The notes beneath the pieces are model-generated. The model had not been told where the DNA came from. It worked only from the letters and a program-made list of their open reading frames with translations, and did no database searches. Shown piece by piece: positions 35,789 through 44,752 of a DNA stretch of 64,000 bases. How positions within the stretch are numbered: position 1 is the first letter of the stretch; every line of letters starts with the position of its first letter. The position numbers and the translations under genes were made by a program. Source of the DNA: Arthrobacter gandavensis. Its GTDB lineage: Bacteria > Actinomycetota > Actinomycetes > Actinomycetales > Micrococcaceae. The DNA is taken from contig NZ_VTFU01000001.1 in NCBI RefSeq assembly GCF_009192735.1, positions 124,001-188,000 on the forward strand, written 5' to 3'.

Positions 35789-36472
35789 GTGACTGCCTCC
35801 GCCTCCTGGGACCCGGCCCGTACGGGCAAGCGTGTCATTTTGTGGCGTCACGGGCGAACCGAATGGAACCGTGCCGGAAGGTTCCAGGGCCAGCAGGACA
35901 TTGCCCTGGATCCTTCGGGTGTTCATCAGGCGGCGGAGGCAGCCGCTGTCCTGCGGCACCTGCACCCTGACGTGATCGTGTCCTCGGACCTCAGCCGCGC
36001 CCTCGCCACCGGCCAGGCACTGGCAGAGGCCAGCGGGAAGCCCATCAGCACCGACCCCCGGCTGAGGGAAACCTATGCGGGAACGTGGGAGGGACTGTTC
36101 TTCGCCGACATCGCGTCGCGGTTCCCGCAGGAGCAGGCAGGATGGGCGGCGGGCAACGGTGACGTGCGCGCCGGCGGCGGGGAAAGCCGTGTGGATGTGG
36201 GCCGTCGGGTGGCCGAAGCGGTCACGGAGGCCGCCGATGCGCTCAAACCCGGTGGAACACTTGTGGCGGTCAGCCACGGCGGTGCCATCCGGGCAGGAAT
36301 CTGCGCCCTGCTGGGACTGCCCACCGAGTCATGGACGGTCATCAGCGGAGTGTCGAATTCCCATTGGTCCATTCTCGAGGAACGGGATGCAACCGCCGGC
36401 GGCGTGCGGTGGAACCTTGCCCAGCACAATGTGGGGCTCGACGCTCTGCCGTCCGGACCCCTGGAGGGGTAA
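35789..36472 (+). CDS. Histidine phosphatase family protein
   Basis: A 227-residue member of the phosphoglycerate-mutase-like superfamily. The catalytic motif is LWRHGRTEWN near residue 20 with the phosphohistidine in RHG. The second histidine appears in VAVSHGGAIRAG, and a LRETYAGTWEG acid segment lies between. Substrate is not predictable; in this position downstream of rsfS the family is often labelled a phosphoglycerate mutase, but a broad phosphatase is more likely. The start is GTG 35789, eleven bases after the rsfS stop. Confidence 0.88.
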   Translation: MTASASWDPARTGKRVILWRHGRTEWNRAGRFQGQQDIALDPSGVHQAAEAAAVLRHLHPDVIVSSDLSRALATGQALAEASGKPISTDPRLRETYAGTWEGLFFADIASRFPQEQAGWAAGNGDVRAGGGESRVDVGRRVAEAVTEAADALKPGGTLVAVSHGGAIRAGICALLGLPTESWTVISGVSNSHWSILEERDATAGGVRWNLAQHNVGLDALPSGPLEG

Positions 36473-36526
36473 GTCCGGTGCCGGCGACGGTTCGAAGCAC
36501 TCGAATTCCACGCGTGTAGTTCGATT

Positions 36527-36554
36527 TTGCACTCCGTTATTTCTGTACTAAAGT
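36527..36554 (+). promoter_or_regulatory. Possible promoter of the tRNA-Ala genes
   Basis: TTGCAC at 36527-36532 and TAAAGT at 36549-36554, 16 bases apart, lie in an AT-rich stretch about 65 bases before the first tRNA-Ala. The AT-richness stands out from the GC-rich surroundings. Confidence 0.45.
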
Positions 36555-36620
36555 AGAGGAGTTGCTTCGGCCCGGGGGATACAAAATCCGCGGTGTGAGG
36601 CATAGTGGAAACAGTTTATT

Positions 36621-36697
<77 letters not shown>

Positions 36698-36784
36698 TAA
36701 GCAACTGCGCAGGCAGTGTTTATGGTCATTATTCTCCCGCGAAATTGTTCCGGGATATTGATGATGGAATCACAAAACTGAATT

Positions 36785-36862
<78 letters not shown>

Positions 36863-36898
36863 AAACACAAGGCTTGGATTCTCGTCAACGCAACTGTT

Positions 36899-36923
36899 GG
36901 CCGGGATCCGGGCCTTTTGTGTT
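36899..36923 (+). terminator. Terminator after the tRNA-Ala pair
   Basis: GGCCGG, loop GAT, CCGGGCC (one bulged G), followed by TTTTGTGTT. Confidence 0.6.
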
Positions 36924-37004
36924 CCCCGAGGTCCCCGCGCTTCCCACAGCCCTCCGGCGGCCCCCTCCGGCGGCCCTAGCCAACGCGGCGCACACTGCAC
37001 CACA

Positions 37005-38831
37005 ATGCAGGGATGGCTGAAATGCTGCGCCCCGGTGCCCGTTGACATGGAAAAGACCTCGGCCGGGCTTTTGCTGGCCTTTACCCTGCTGGCCCTGCTC
37101 TGGGCCAACCTGCCGTTTGGAGCAAGCTACGCCGAGTTCTGGGACACCGCCGTCGACCTGCGGGTCGGTGACCTGGAACTGGAGATGAGCTTCCACGACA
37201 TTGTGAACGACGCCTTGATGGCGTTCTTTTTCTTCACCGTTGGTCTGGAGGTCAAGCGGGAATTCACCGTCGGAGAGCTCACGGACCGTTCCCGGGCCGT
37301 GGTCCCGGTGGCAGCGGCGGTGGCCGGGCTGCTGGTGCCGGCAGGGATCTTCCTGCTCCTGAACCCGTCCGGGGAAAATGCGTCTGTGTGGGGAGCCGTG
37401 ATCTCCACCGATACGGCATTCCTGGTGGGGGCGCTGGCCGTTGTCGGGCCGAAGTTCCCGGGCAGGCTCCGGGTCTTCCTGCTGACCCTGGCAGTGGTGG
37501 ACGACATCGGCGCCCTCGCGGCTATCGCCGTCTTCTACACGTCGGAGGTGAAGCTGCTTCCACTGCTGGCGGCGGTGGTCCTGCTGGTGCTCGTGGCACT
37601 GGTGCGCTTCCTGCCCACCGGCCGCGGCCCGGCCTACACCGTCCTGAGCCTTCTCGCCTGGGGCGCGACATACGCGTCCGGTGTCCATGCCACGCTGGCC
37701 GGGGTGGCCATTGCACTGATGATCCCGGTGTTCCCGCCGCGCCGCCCGCACGTGGAACGCACGGAGGAGCTGGCCCGGGCCTTTCGGCAGTCACCCAACC
37801 CCGAGTATGCGGCGGCGACGGCCCGGAGCCTGAAGGAGTCCATCTCCATCAACGAACGGCTGCAGGGCACCTACGCCCCGTATGTATCGCTGCTTATTCT
37901 GCCGCTGTTTGCCCTGGCCAACGCCGGAGTGCGGCTTGACGGCCCCACCCTCGCGGCCGCGGCGCAATCCCGGCTGACCTGGGGCATCATCATTGCGCTG
38001 GTGGTGGGCAAAACCCTGGGCATCACCGGAGCCACCGCCCTGATGCGCCGGACCGGAATGGGCCAGCTGGCGCCGGGCCTGACGCTGGCCCGGGTTGGCG
38101 GCGGCGCGGCGCTGTGCGGCATCGGGTTCACCATTTCCCTGTTTATCGTGGACCTGGCCGTTGACGACGAGCTGCTGCAGGCCGAAGCACGCGTTGGAGT
38201 CCTGGCAGCGTCGGTCACGGCTTTCCTGGTGGGCTGGGGCTGGTTCAGGCTGGTTGACCGTTTCCAGCCGGCATCCACGGTGGGGCGGTTCCTGGTCCGG
38301 GACTTCGACCCGGACCGTGACCACTACCGCGGCAACCCGCAGGCGCCGCTCCGGCTGGTGGAGTACGGGGACTTTGAATGTCCGTTCTGCTCCCGGGCCA
38401 CCGGCTCCATTGACGAGGTGCTGGAGCATTTTGGTCCGCGGCTGGTGTACGTATGGCGGCATCTGCCCCTGACCCGCGTGCATCCGCACGCGGTCCAGGC
38501 GGCTCGTGCCAGCGAGGCGGCACACCTGCAGGGAGCTTTCCGGGAATATGGCCGGCTGCTGTTCGAGCGCCAGGACCAGCTGGACGCCGATGATCTCGTG
38601 GCCTATGCCCAGGAGTTGGGGCTCGACGCCGATGAGTTCAGCGACGACCTGCAGTCAGGACCCGTGGTGAACCGGGTCGAAGATGATGCCCTCGACGCCG
38701 AATTCATGGACCTGAACTCGACGCCCACGTTTTTTATCGGTTCAGTCCGGCATCACGGGCCCTATGACGCGCCGTCCCTGATCCGCGCACTGGAAGAGTC
38801 GGAGTCCCAGCCAAACAGTCCCAGGCGCTGA
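37005..38831 (+). CDS. nhaA: Na+/H+ antiporter NhaA fused to a DsbA-like thioredoxin domain
   Basis: A 608-residue fusion. Residues 15 to about 420 are NhaA with about twelve membrane helices: ASxxFxxVGLEVKREF, the ISTDTAF segment and the ion-binding Asp pair D166-D167 in LAVVDDIGALA. From about 435 a soluble DsbA-like domain begins (DPDRDHYRGNPQAPLRLVEYGDFE) with redox motif CPFC at 459-462 and the cis-proline region NSTPTFFIG. The frame is continuous, so it is a true fusion, a form known in actinobacteria. By topology the thioredoxin domain could be on either face. ATG 37005 was chosen as the first start clear of tRNA-Ala 2 and its terminator. Confidence 0.9.
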   Translation: MQGWLKCCAPVPVDMEKTSAGLLLAFTLLALLWANLPFGASYAEFWDTAVDLRVGDLELEMSFHDIVNDALMAFFFFTVGLEVKREFTVGELTDRSRAVVPVAAAVAGLLVPAGIFLLLNPSGENASVWGAVISTDTAFLVGALAVVGPKFPGRLRVFLLTLAVVDDIGALAAIAVFYTSEVKLLPLLAAVVLLVLVALVRFLPTGRGPAYTVLSLLAWGATYASGVHATLAGVAIALMIPVFPPRRPHVERTEELARAFRQSPNPEYAAATARSLKESISINERLQGTYAPYVSLLILPLFALANAGVRLDGPTLAAAAQSRLTWGIIIALVVGKTLGITGATALMRRTGMGQLAPGLTLARVGGGAALCGIGFTISLFIVDLAVDDELLQAEARVGVLAASVTAFLVGWGWFRLVDRFQPASTVGRFLVRDFDPDRDHYRGNPQAPLRLVEYGDFECPFCSRATGSIDEVLEHFGPRLVYVWRHLPLTRVHPHAVQAARASEAAHLQGAFREYGRLLFERQDQLDADDLVAYAQELGLDADEFSDDLQSGPVVNRVEDDALDAEFMDLNSTPTFFIGSVRHHGPYDAPSLIRALEESESQPNSPRR

Positions 38832-38842
38832 GCCCGAGGCCC

Positions 38843-38916
38843 GGAATCCAAGCCGGAATCCAGGCCCGGAATCCAGGCCCGGAATCCAGGCCCGGAATCC
38901 AGGCCCGGAATCTAGG
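38843..38916. repeat. 13-bp tandem repeat between convergent genes
   Basis: Six head-to-tail copies of GGAATCCAGGCCC, the first 12 bases long and variant, the middle four perfect, the last partial. The last copy overlaps the stop codon of the minus-strand YhhN gene. Confidence 0.92.
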
Positions 38917-39613
38917 CACTGACCGGACGGCGCGTGGCCCGGGTCCGGAGCACTCCGGCCACGATGAGGCCCTGTCCGGCACAGTAGGTCAGCATGACGA
39001 GCGGATTCGTCCAGCCGGGCATCGCCTCGGGCATGAAGATGCGCAGCGCCAGCACTGTGTCGGAGGCGAGGAACAGTATGCCGCCAAGAGCCACGGTCCG
39101 GCTGCACCGCGCCGCCGTTGCCGCGGTTCCGGCGAGCACGATTCCGTAGGCTGCAACGGCGAAGGCCAGGCCGCCGAGCGTCGGCCAGAGCACCAGCAGC
39201 ATGAGCACCCACCACGCGGCAAAGACAAGGGCCCAGCGTGGGAATGGGTTGGCGGCGGTGTAGCGGGTGAGCAGCCAGATGTAGCAAAGGTGGGCCAGGC
39301 CAAAGGATCCGAGCATTACCGGCAGCTCCGGTGCAAAGGGGAAGAAAGCGGCGGCGCCGTCGCCCAGCCACGAAAACAGGAGTGCTCCGAGCAGCAGCGC
39401 CGTCGGCAGGCCGGTGCGGCCGCCGCGTCCGCCCCACACTGCCGCAACGGCGAGCAGCGGCATCAGCGCCAGCTTGGTCGGTTCCGCAATCTCGGGTGCC
39501 ACGGCGGCGCGGGCACCGATGTGCACGGCCGACACCACGGCGAACGGCAGGAAGCCCCACCACCAGGTGCGGTGCAGCGCGGCGGTCTGGGTTTGGAGGG
39601 GCGCAGTGGTCAC
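38912..39613 (-). CDS. Lysoplasmalogenase (YhhN family) membrane protein
   Basis: A 233-residue protein with seven or eight predicted membrane helices. The family pattern includes EPTKLALMPLL, the acidic FSWLGDGAAAF and FLASDTVLAL segments, and a late NPLVMLTYCAGQGLI helix. YhhN/TMEM86 enzymes cleave the vinyl-ether bond of lysoplasmalogens; activity in bacteria is only partly established. GTG 39613 was chosen because AAGGAA lies seven bases upstream. The stop codon falls inside a 13-bp repeat array. Confidence 0.85.
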   Translation of the reverse strand: MTTAPLQTQTAALHRTWWWGFLPFAVVSAVHIGARAAVAPEIAEPTKLALMPLLAVAAVWGGRGGRTGLPTALLLGALLFSWLGDGAAAFFPFAPELPVMLGSFGLAHLCYIWLLTRYTAANPFPRWALVFAAWWVLMLLVLWPTLGGLAFAVAAYGIVLAGTAATAARCSRTVALGGILFLASDTVLALRIFMPEAMPGWTNPLVMLTYCAGQGLIVAGVLRTRATRRPVSA

Positions 39614-39686
39614 GAAACTGTTCCTTAGGGTTGGCTGGAGCCCATCGTACGGTGCCCGCGGTGTTTCCCCTCCGCAGCGCACCCCG

Positions 39687-40994
39687 CTAGGGACCGAGGA
39701 CCTTGTCCAGATAGTCGTTGGCGAAAATCCGGTGGGGGTCCATCCGGTTTCGGAGGGCCAGGAAATCGGCAAACCGCGGATAGCAGGGGGCCAGGGCGGC
39801 GGCGTCCAGGGTGTGCAGTTTTCCCCAGTGCGGGCGTCCTTCGTGGGCGAGCATGATCTCTTCCACGGCTTCGAAGTACTCGGCCGGATCCTCCCGGTAA
39901 TACCGGTGCACGGCCAGGTAGGCGGTGTCACGGCCATGCGCCGTCGAGAGCCAGCGGTCATCGGCAGCCGCCCAGCGCACCTCCACCGGGAAGGAAATGC
40001 GCCACTTCCGCTCCTCCGTCAACCGGCGAAGGGCATCGAACGCGGACATCAGCCGGTGGGCCGGAATGCCATATTCCTGCTCCGCAAAACGGACCGTGCG
40101 GCGCTGCGTGAAAACCCTGGGGGAGGAGTCGGTGTATTCCCTTCCGCCCAGCAGGCGGGCGGCCACCCGGTTGACGGCCGGGACGACGGCGGGAACGGCG
40201 GTGCCGGCGGCGCACGTTGCCCGGAATACTGTGTTGGACAGGAGGGTCTCGTCCACCCAGCGGCTGACGGGCGGCAGGGGATTCAGCGGCGCCGCAGCGG
40301 GCAACCTGGTGTTGAACTTTGTGGCGGCGCGGTTGGTGTGCGGAAACCAGTAGAACTCGAAGTGGTCTGACTGCTCCACCCGCCCGGACATGGAGGCGAG
40401 GACGCCGGACAGCGGCTCCGAAGCCTCCACCGCACGCAGGGCGAATGCCGGAACGCACTGCAGCGTGACGTCGGCGATGATGCCCAGGGCGCCGAGGCCC
40501 AACGCGGCGGCCGGCAGCAGGGGATCGTCCTCACCCAGTGCCAGCATGCCGCCGTCGGGCTGGCTGAGCGTCATGCCGACAACCTGGGTGGACAAGCCGC
40601 CGAACCGGGCCCCCGTTCCGTGCGTCCCGGTGGATACCGCCCCGGCAATCGACTGCCGGTCTATGTCGCCGAGATTCTGCATGGCCAGCCGGTATTCGCT
40701 CAGCAGCGCCGGGACCCGGTGCAGGCGGGTGCCGGCCAGGAGCCGGACCCGCAAACGTTCGGGATCGACGTCGACAATTCCCTGCAGCCGGCTCAGGTCC
40801 AGCATCACGCCGGGGGCGGCGGCGATGCCGGTAAAGCTGTGGCCGGCTCCCACGGCTTTGACCCGAAGCCCGGCGGCGGCCGCCCGCTTGACGCACTGCT
40901 GGAGTTCGCTGACGCTGGCAGGTTGTTCAACCCGGTGGGGTGTCACCGTCACCGTGCGTGCCCAGTTCCGCCAGGTGCTGCCGGCGCCGCTCAC
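39687..40994 (-). CDS. FAD-dependent D-arabinono-1,4-lactone oxidase family protein
   Basis: A 435-residue oxidase of the vanillyl-alcohol-oxidase superfamily. The FAD domain covers about 1-190. VKAVGAGHSFTG places His52 where related enzymes carry covalent FAD, and GAVSTGTHGTG is the second FAD motif. The C-terminal ALO domain contains the conserved RPHWGKLH active-site segment. Substrates are sugar lactones or alditols, not resolved here. It starts with GTG overlapping the stop of the PLP gene upstream by four bases (GTGA), so the two are translationally coupled. Confidence 0.9.
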   Translation of the reverse strand: MSGAGSTWRNWARTVTVTPHRVEQPASVSELQQCVKRAAAAGLRVKAVGAGHSFTGIAAAPGVMLDLSRLQGIVDVDPERLRVRLLAGTRLHRVPALLSEYRLAMQNLGDIDRQSIAGAVSTGTHGTGARFGGLSTQVVGMTLSQPDGGMLALGEDDPLLPAAALGLGALGIIADVTLQCVPAFALRAVEASEPLSGVLASMSGRVEQSDHFEFYWFPHTNRAATKFNTRLPAAAPLNPLPPVSRWVDETLLSNTVFRATCAAGTAVPAVVPAVNRVAARLLGGREYTDSSPRVFTQRRTVRFAEQEYGIPAHRLMSAFDALRRLTEERKWRISFPVEVRWAAADDRWLSTAHGRDTAYLAVHRYYREDPAEYFEAVEEIMLAHEGRPHWGKLHTLDAAALAPCYPRFADFLALRNRMDPHRIFANDYLDKVLGP

Positions 40995-42262
40995 AGGAAG
41001 GCCTTCCCTTCGCCGCGGTAGGTGGGCAGGACAGCGGTCACGCGGCCGCCGTCGACCAGCACGAAATGATTAACCCGTTCGGAAAGCTCCCCGCTTTTAG
41101 CGTGCCGGAACCATACGCGGTCACCGACGGCGAGACCCGCTGCGCTCCTGCCCGCCAGGGGGGTCTGGACTTCGCCGGCGCCCTCGCGCGGGAGCATCCT
41201 AAGCCCGGGCGGCCACACGGGCTGCGGCACCCGGGTGGGACCGGGGGGACCGGAAGCAATCCACCCGCCGCCCAGTACCGTGGCAACATCAGCGGCAGGC
41301 CGGCGCACCACGTCGAAGGCCACCGCGGCCGCGGGAGCCGGTGTGAAGGCCCGGTACGCATCAAAGAGATGGCCGGCGAACAATCCGGATCCGGCGGTGA
41401 TCTCGGTGACGGCCGGGTCCGCGGCAGTCGTCTCAATCGACCCGGTGCCCCCGCCGTTGACGAATTCCAGGTCCGCCACCTCCCGCAGCCTGCCGGCAAT
41501 CGAACCCCGGCGCTGTCTCAGCTCGGCGACGGACCGGGACTGGACCCAGCGCATCAGCGTGTTCCTGGGGGCCGCTCCCTTGACCGCATCGCCAACGCCG
41601 GCCACCTGTCCTTCGTACATCATGAGCCCAACCAGGGTGAACCCGGGACGTTCGGTGATGCGCCGGGCAAGGGCGACGGCGTCGTCGGGACTGTGCAGGG
41701 GAGAGCGGCGGGTGCCGATGAAGCCCAGGACCGGTGCCTGCCAGGAGGCATCGGCGTCGATGCAGACCCGGACCGGGGGCCGCTGGCCGGCCGGAGCGAG
41801 GGAGTCGACCAGGTCCAGCTGGGACTCGTCATCGATCATCAGCGTGACGCGTGCAGCGAGCCGATCGTCCGCCACCAGTTGCGCCAGCGCGGACCGGTCG
41901 GCGCTGGGATAGCCGACGACGACGTCCCCGCACTCCGCGGCGAGCCACAGCGCTTCGGCGAGGGTGAAGGCAAAAATGCCCCGGTAGCCGGGCAGGGCGA
42001 GCAGCGAGTCAATAACGCCGCGGACCCGGATGGACTTGCTGGCCACCCGCAGCGGCGTTCCACCGGCCCTGCGCGCGAGGTCCCGCGCGTTCCAGCGGAG
42101 GGCATCGGCGCTCAGCACAGCCACGGGCGCGTCCAGGTGTTTCACTGCCGCGTCCAGCTCCGCCCAAAAGGCGGCGGGCTGATGGTGCCATGGTTCCGAA
42201 CCAGCGGGGCCGTCGAGGTCCAGGGCGCGGCCTTCGGGCCACACGTCGCCGGGAACTGTCAT
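40991..42262 (-). CDS. PLP-dependent amino acid deaminase/aldolase, alanine-racemase fold
   Basis: A 423-residue protein with an N-terminal alanine-racemase-like barrel. The PLP lysine is K76 in LRVASKSIR. GLMMYEGQ and VNGGGTGS are the phosphate-binding segments, and the C-terminal D-serine-dehydratase-like domain has VGDRVWFRHAKSGEL. The family is annotated as D-threonine aldolase/D-serine deaminase-like. Its fixed coupling to an arabinono-lactone-oxidase-type gene is typical of Micrococcales and suggests a shared, undefined pathway. The ATG follows a 240-base divergent region shared with the desaturase. Confidence 0.85.
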   Translation of the reverse strand: MTVPGDVWPEGRALDLDGPAGSEPWHHQPAAFWAELDAAVKHLDAPVAVLSADALRWNARDLARRAGGTPLRVASKSIRVRGVIDSLLALPGYRGIFAFTLAEALWLAAECGDVVVGYPSADRSALAQLVADDRLAARVTLMIDDESQLDLVDSLAPAGQRPPVRVCIDADASWQAPVLGFIGTRRSPLHSPDDAVALARRITERPGFTLVGLMMYEGQVAGVGDAVKGAAPRNTLMRWVQSRSVAELRQRRGSIAGRLREVADLEFVNGGGTGSIETTAADPAVTEITAGSGLFAGHLFDAYRAFTPAPAAAVAFDVVRRPAADVATVLGGGWIASGPPGPTRVPQPVWPPGLRMLPREGAGEVQTPLAGRSAAGLAVGDRVWFRHAKSGELSERVNHFVLVDGGRVTAVLPTYRGEGKAFL

Positions 42263-42501
42263 CTGGGTTCATCCTCCGGTTGGCCGTTGTCCCGCCACGG
42301 GTTTGGACCGCGGGCATGCCCGGATTCTAGCGGTACACACGCGCGGATTACCCGCAGAACTCCCCGGCGGCAGCTCCGGCCGCGGGGACTTGCGATGGCT
42401 GTCACATGGTTTTGCCAGCTAAACGGGTTAGGGTGAGGTATCTACAGAGCAGAGTTTGCTCGCTACGCCGGCTGGGAAGTCGAAGAAACCCAGAGGGCCG
42501 C

Positions 42502-43575
42502 ATGAGCACAACTGCACAACCAGCAGCACGGAAGACCCGCACCAACTCCGTCGTCAGCAGCTATTCAGGGCTGCTGAAGGCCGTTCGTGACGAAGGGCTG
42601 CTCAAACGCCGCCGCTCCTTCTACATCACGACCTTCGTTTTTCTCTGTGCAGGCCTTGTGGCTGCCGGAACCGGGTTCTTCCTGATCGGCGAAAGCTGGT
42701 TCCAGCTGCTGATCGCCGCCGCGCTGGGTGTGCTGCTCACGCAGATGGCGTTTGTTGCCCATGAGGCAGCGCACCGCCAGGTGTTCGAATCGGGTCCAGC
42801 GAACGACCGCGCCGGACGTTTCGTGGCCAACGCCGTCGTCGGCATCAGTTACCAGTGGTGGATGAACAAGCACAGCCGCCACCATGCCAACCCGAACACG
42901 GTGGGCAAGGATCCGGACATCGACATGGACACCATTTCGTTCCTCCCGGAGCAGGCCGCACGGCAAAAGGGCTTCATGGCCTGGTTCGCCCGCCGGCAAG
43001 GCTGGCTGTTCTTCCCGCTGCTGACGCTCGAAGGCATCAACCTGCACGCCACCTCGATCAAGCACCTCTTCGCCAACAAGCAGGTCAAGGGACGCATCGG
43101 CGAGCTGGCCATGGTGTTCCTGCGGCTGGGCCTCTACTTGGCGGCAGTGTTCTTCTTCCTTCCCGTGGGCATGGCCTTTGCCTTCATCGGTGTCCAGCTG
43201 GCTGTCTTCGGTGTCTACATGGGGGCATCCTTCGCTCCGAACCACAAGGGAATGCCGATCATCCCCAAGGACTCCAAAGTGGACTTCCTGTCCCGCCAGG
43301 TCCTGACCTCGCGGAACATCAAGGGCACCGGAATGAACACCCTCATGGGCGGACTCAACTACCAGATTGAGCACCACCTCTTCCCGAACATGCCGCGGCC
43401 CAATCTGGCCCGCGCGTCCGAGATCGTCAAGGCCTACTGCGCCGAGCACAAGATTCCCTACACGGAAACATCCCTGACCAAGTCCTACGGCATCGTGGTG
43501 CGGTACCTGAACGAGGTCGGCCTGTCGGCACGGGACCCGTTCGACTGCCCCATGACGGCGCAGCGCCGCCTCTAG
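42502..43575 (+). CDS. Acyl-CoA desaturase (membrane fatty acid desaturase)
   Basis: A 357-residue integral membrane desaturase. The three histidine boxes are HEAAHRQ, HSRHHANPN and QIEHHLFP, which bind the di-iron centre. Hydrophobic segments lie at about 45-85 and 205-245. It resembles actinobacterial DesA3/delta-9-type desaturases that introduce double bonds and adjust membrane fluidity, often on cold shift. ATG 42502 follows AGAGGG closely. The upstream region contains TTGCCA near 42412 as a possible -35. Confidence 0.9.
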   Translation: MSTTAQPAARKTRTNSVVSSYSGLLKAVRDEGLLKRRRSFYITTFVFLCAGLVAAGTGFFLIGESWFQLLIAAALGVLLTQMAFVAHEAAHRQVFESGPANDRAGRFVANAVVGISYQWWMNKHSRHHANPNTVGKDPDIDMDTISFLPEQAARQKGFMAWFARRQGWLFFPLLTLEGINLHATSIKHLFANKQVKGRIGELAMVFLRLGLYLAAVFFFLPVGMAFAFIGVQLAVFGVYMGASFAPNHKGMPIIPKDSKVDFLSRQVLTSRNIKGTGMNTLMGGLNYQIEHHLFPNMPRPNLARASEIVKAYCAEHKIPYTETSLTKSYGIVVRYLNEVGLSARDPFDCPMTAQRRL

Positions 43576-43593
43576 CAGCGACCCCGGCAGCTG

Positions 43594-43635
43594 AAGCCGG
43601 CAACACCGTCCTTGACGGTGTTGCCGGCTTTTTTG
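43594..43635 (+). terminator. Terminator after the desaturase gene
   Basis: Perfect hairpin AAGCCGGCAACACCGTC, loop CTT, GACGGTGTTGCCGGCTT, followed by TTTT. Confidence 0.95.
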
Positions 43636-43657
43636 CTGCGTCTGACAGACTGGACCC

Positions 43658-44752
43658 ATGTCGCAGACCCCTTCAGATTTGCCGTCCGCCCAAAGCCGAC
43701 CCGCAGCAAAGAAACAGGCCAGCCATATCGGCATGCGGCTTGAAGACGCCCTGCACAGTTATCGGGAGGGCCGTGCCCGCAAACGCGGGGAGGTCCAAAC
43801 GGTCCTGCCCTTTACCGGTTACGGCACCACCGAATGGGTCCGCGTGCTGGGCCGGGTGATCCTTGCCAAGCCCGGCTACGCCGCAGCGGAGGAGAGCTCC
43901 GCCGGTGCCAAGGTCATCCGTGACGGCATCCGCGGCTGGCGCAATTTCATGAGCCCGCCCATCAACAAGGCCGACGTCACGGTGGAGATCGGCGGGGAGA
44001 GCTATCCGGTGACCGCGGACCGCGGCGGCGTCGTTGACGTGGTTCTTCCAGTGCAGCTGGCACCGGGCTGGACCACCGTCACGCTCCGCTCCGACGATTC
44101 CGACGCCGCCGTCGCGCCCATCTACATCGTGGACCCCGCGGCTGCCGTGGGCGTTGTTTCCGACATTGATGACACCGTCATGGTGACAGCGCTGCCGCGG
44201 CCCTTCCTGGCAGCGTGGAACACCTTCGTGCTGGACGAGCATGCGCGCACTCCCACCCCGGGCATGGCCGTCATGATGGACCGGCTGGCCCGGGAGAACC
44301 CGGGCAGTCCTGTCCTGTACCTGTCCACCGGTGCCTGGAACGTGGCCGCCACCCTGACCCGCTTCATCACCCGCAACCTGTATCCGGCCGGGCCGCTGCT
44401 CCTGACCGACTGGGGTCCCACCCGGGACCGCTGGTTCCGCAGCGGCCCGGAGCACAAGAAGACCCAGCTCGAGCGGCTGGCCAAGGAATTTCCGCACATC
44501 AAGTGGCTGCTCATTGGAGATAACGGGCAGCACGACGAAGCCATCTACGCGGCCTTTGCCCGGCAGTACCCGCAGAATGTTAGGGCCATTGCCATCCGGC
44601 AGCTGTCGACCGGCGAAGCAGTGCTGGCCGGCGGCCGGTCCGCATCCCGGGCGGCGGAGACGCCGCCGGACATTCCGTGGATCTATGCGCCCGACGGCGC
44701 CGGAATGGCGGCGCAGCTGGCAGACCTGGGGCTCCTGCCCGACGCCGGCTAG
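43658..44752 (+). CDS. App1-family phosphatidate phosphatase-like protein (DUF2183)
   Basis: A 364-residue protein with an N-terminal beta-rich region (about 45-150, LPFTGYGTTEWVRVLGRV) and a C-terminal HAD-like App1 catalytic domain. The nucleophile motif DxDxT appears as SDIDDTVMVT near residue 170, followed by YLSTGAWN and LIGDNGQHDEAIY. Yeast App1 is a Mg2+-dependent phosphatidate phosphatase; bacterial substrates are not defined. Its TAG abuts the stop codon of the convergent FUSC gene with no gap. Confidence 0.88.
   Translation: MSQTPSDLPSAQSRPAAKKQASHIGMRLEDALHSYREGRARKRGEVQTVLPFTGYGTTEWVRVLGRVILAKPGYAAAEESSAGAKVIRDGIRGWRNFMSPPINKADVTVEIGGESYPVTADRGGVVDVVLPVQLAPGWTTVTLRSDDSDAAVAPIYIVDPAAAVGVVSDIDDTVMVTALPRPFLAAWNTFVLDEHARTPTPGMAVMMDRLARENPGSPVLYLSTGAWNVAATLTRFITRNLYPAGPLLLTDWGPTRDRWFRSGPEHKKTQLERLAKEFPHIKWLLIGDNGQHDEAIYAAFARQYPQNVRAIAIRQLSTGEAVLAGGRSASRAAETPPDIPWIYAPDGAGMAAQLADLGLLPDAG

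Noticed and set aside
38843-38916. CRISPR-like array
   Set aside because: The 13-bp units are directly adjacent without spacers and there are no cas genes.
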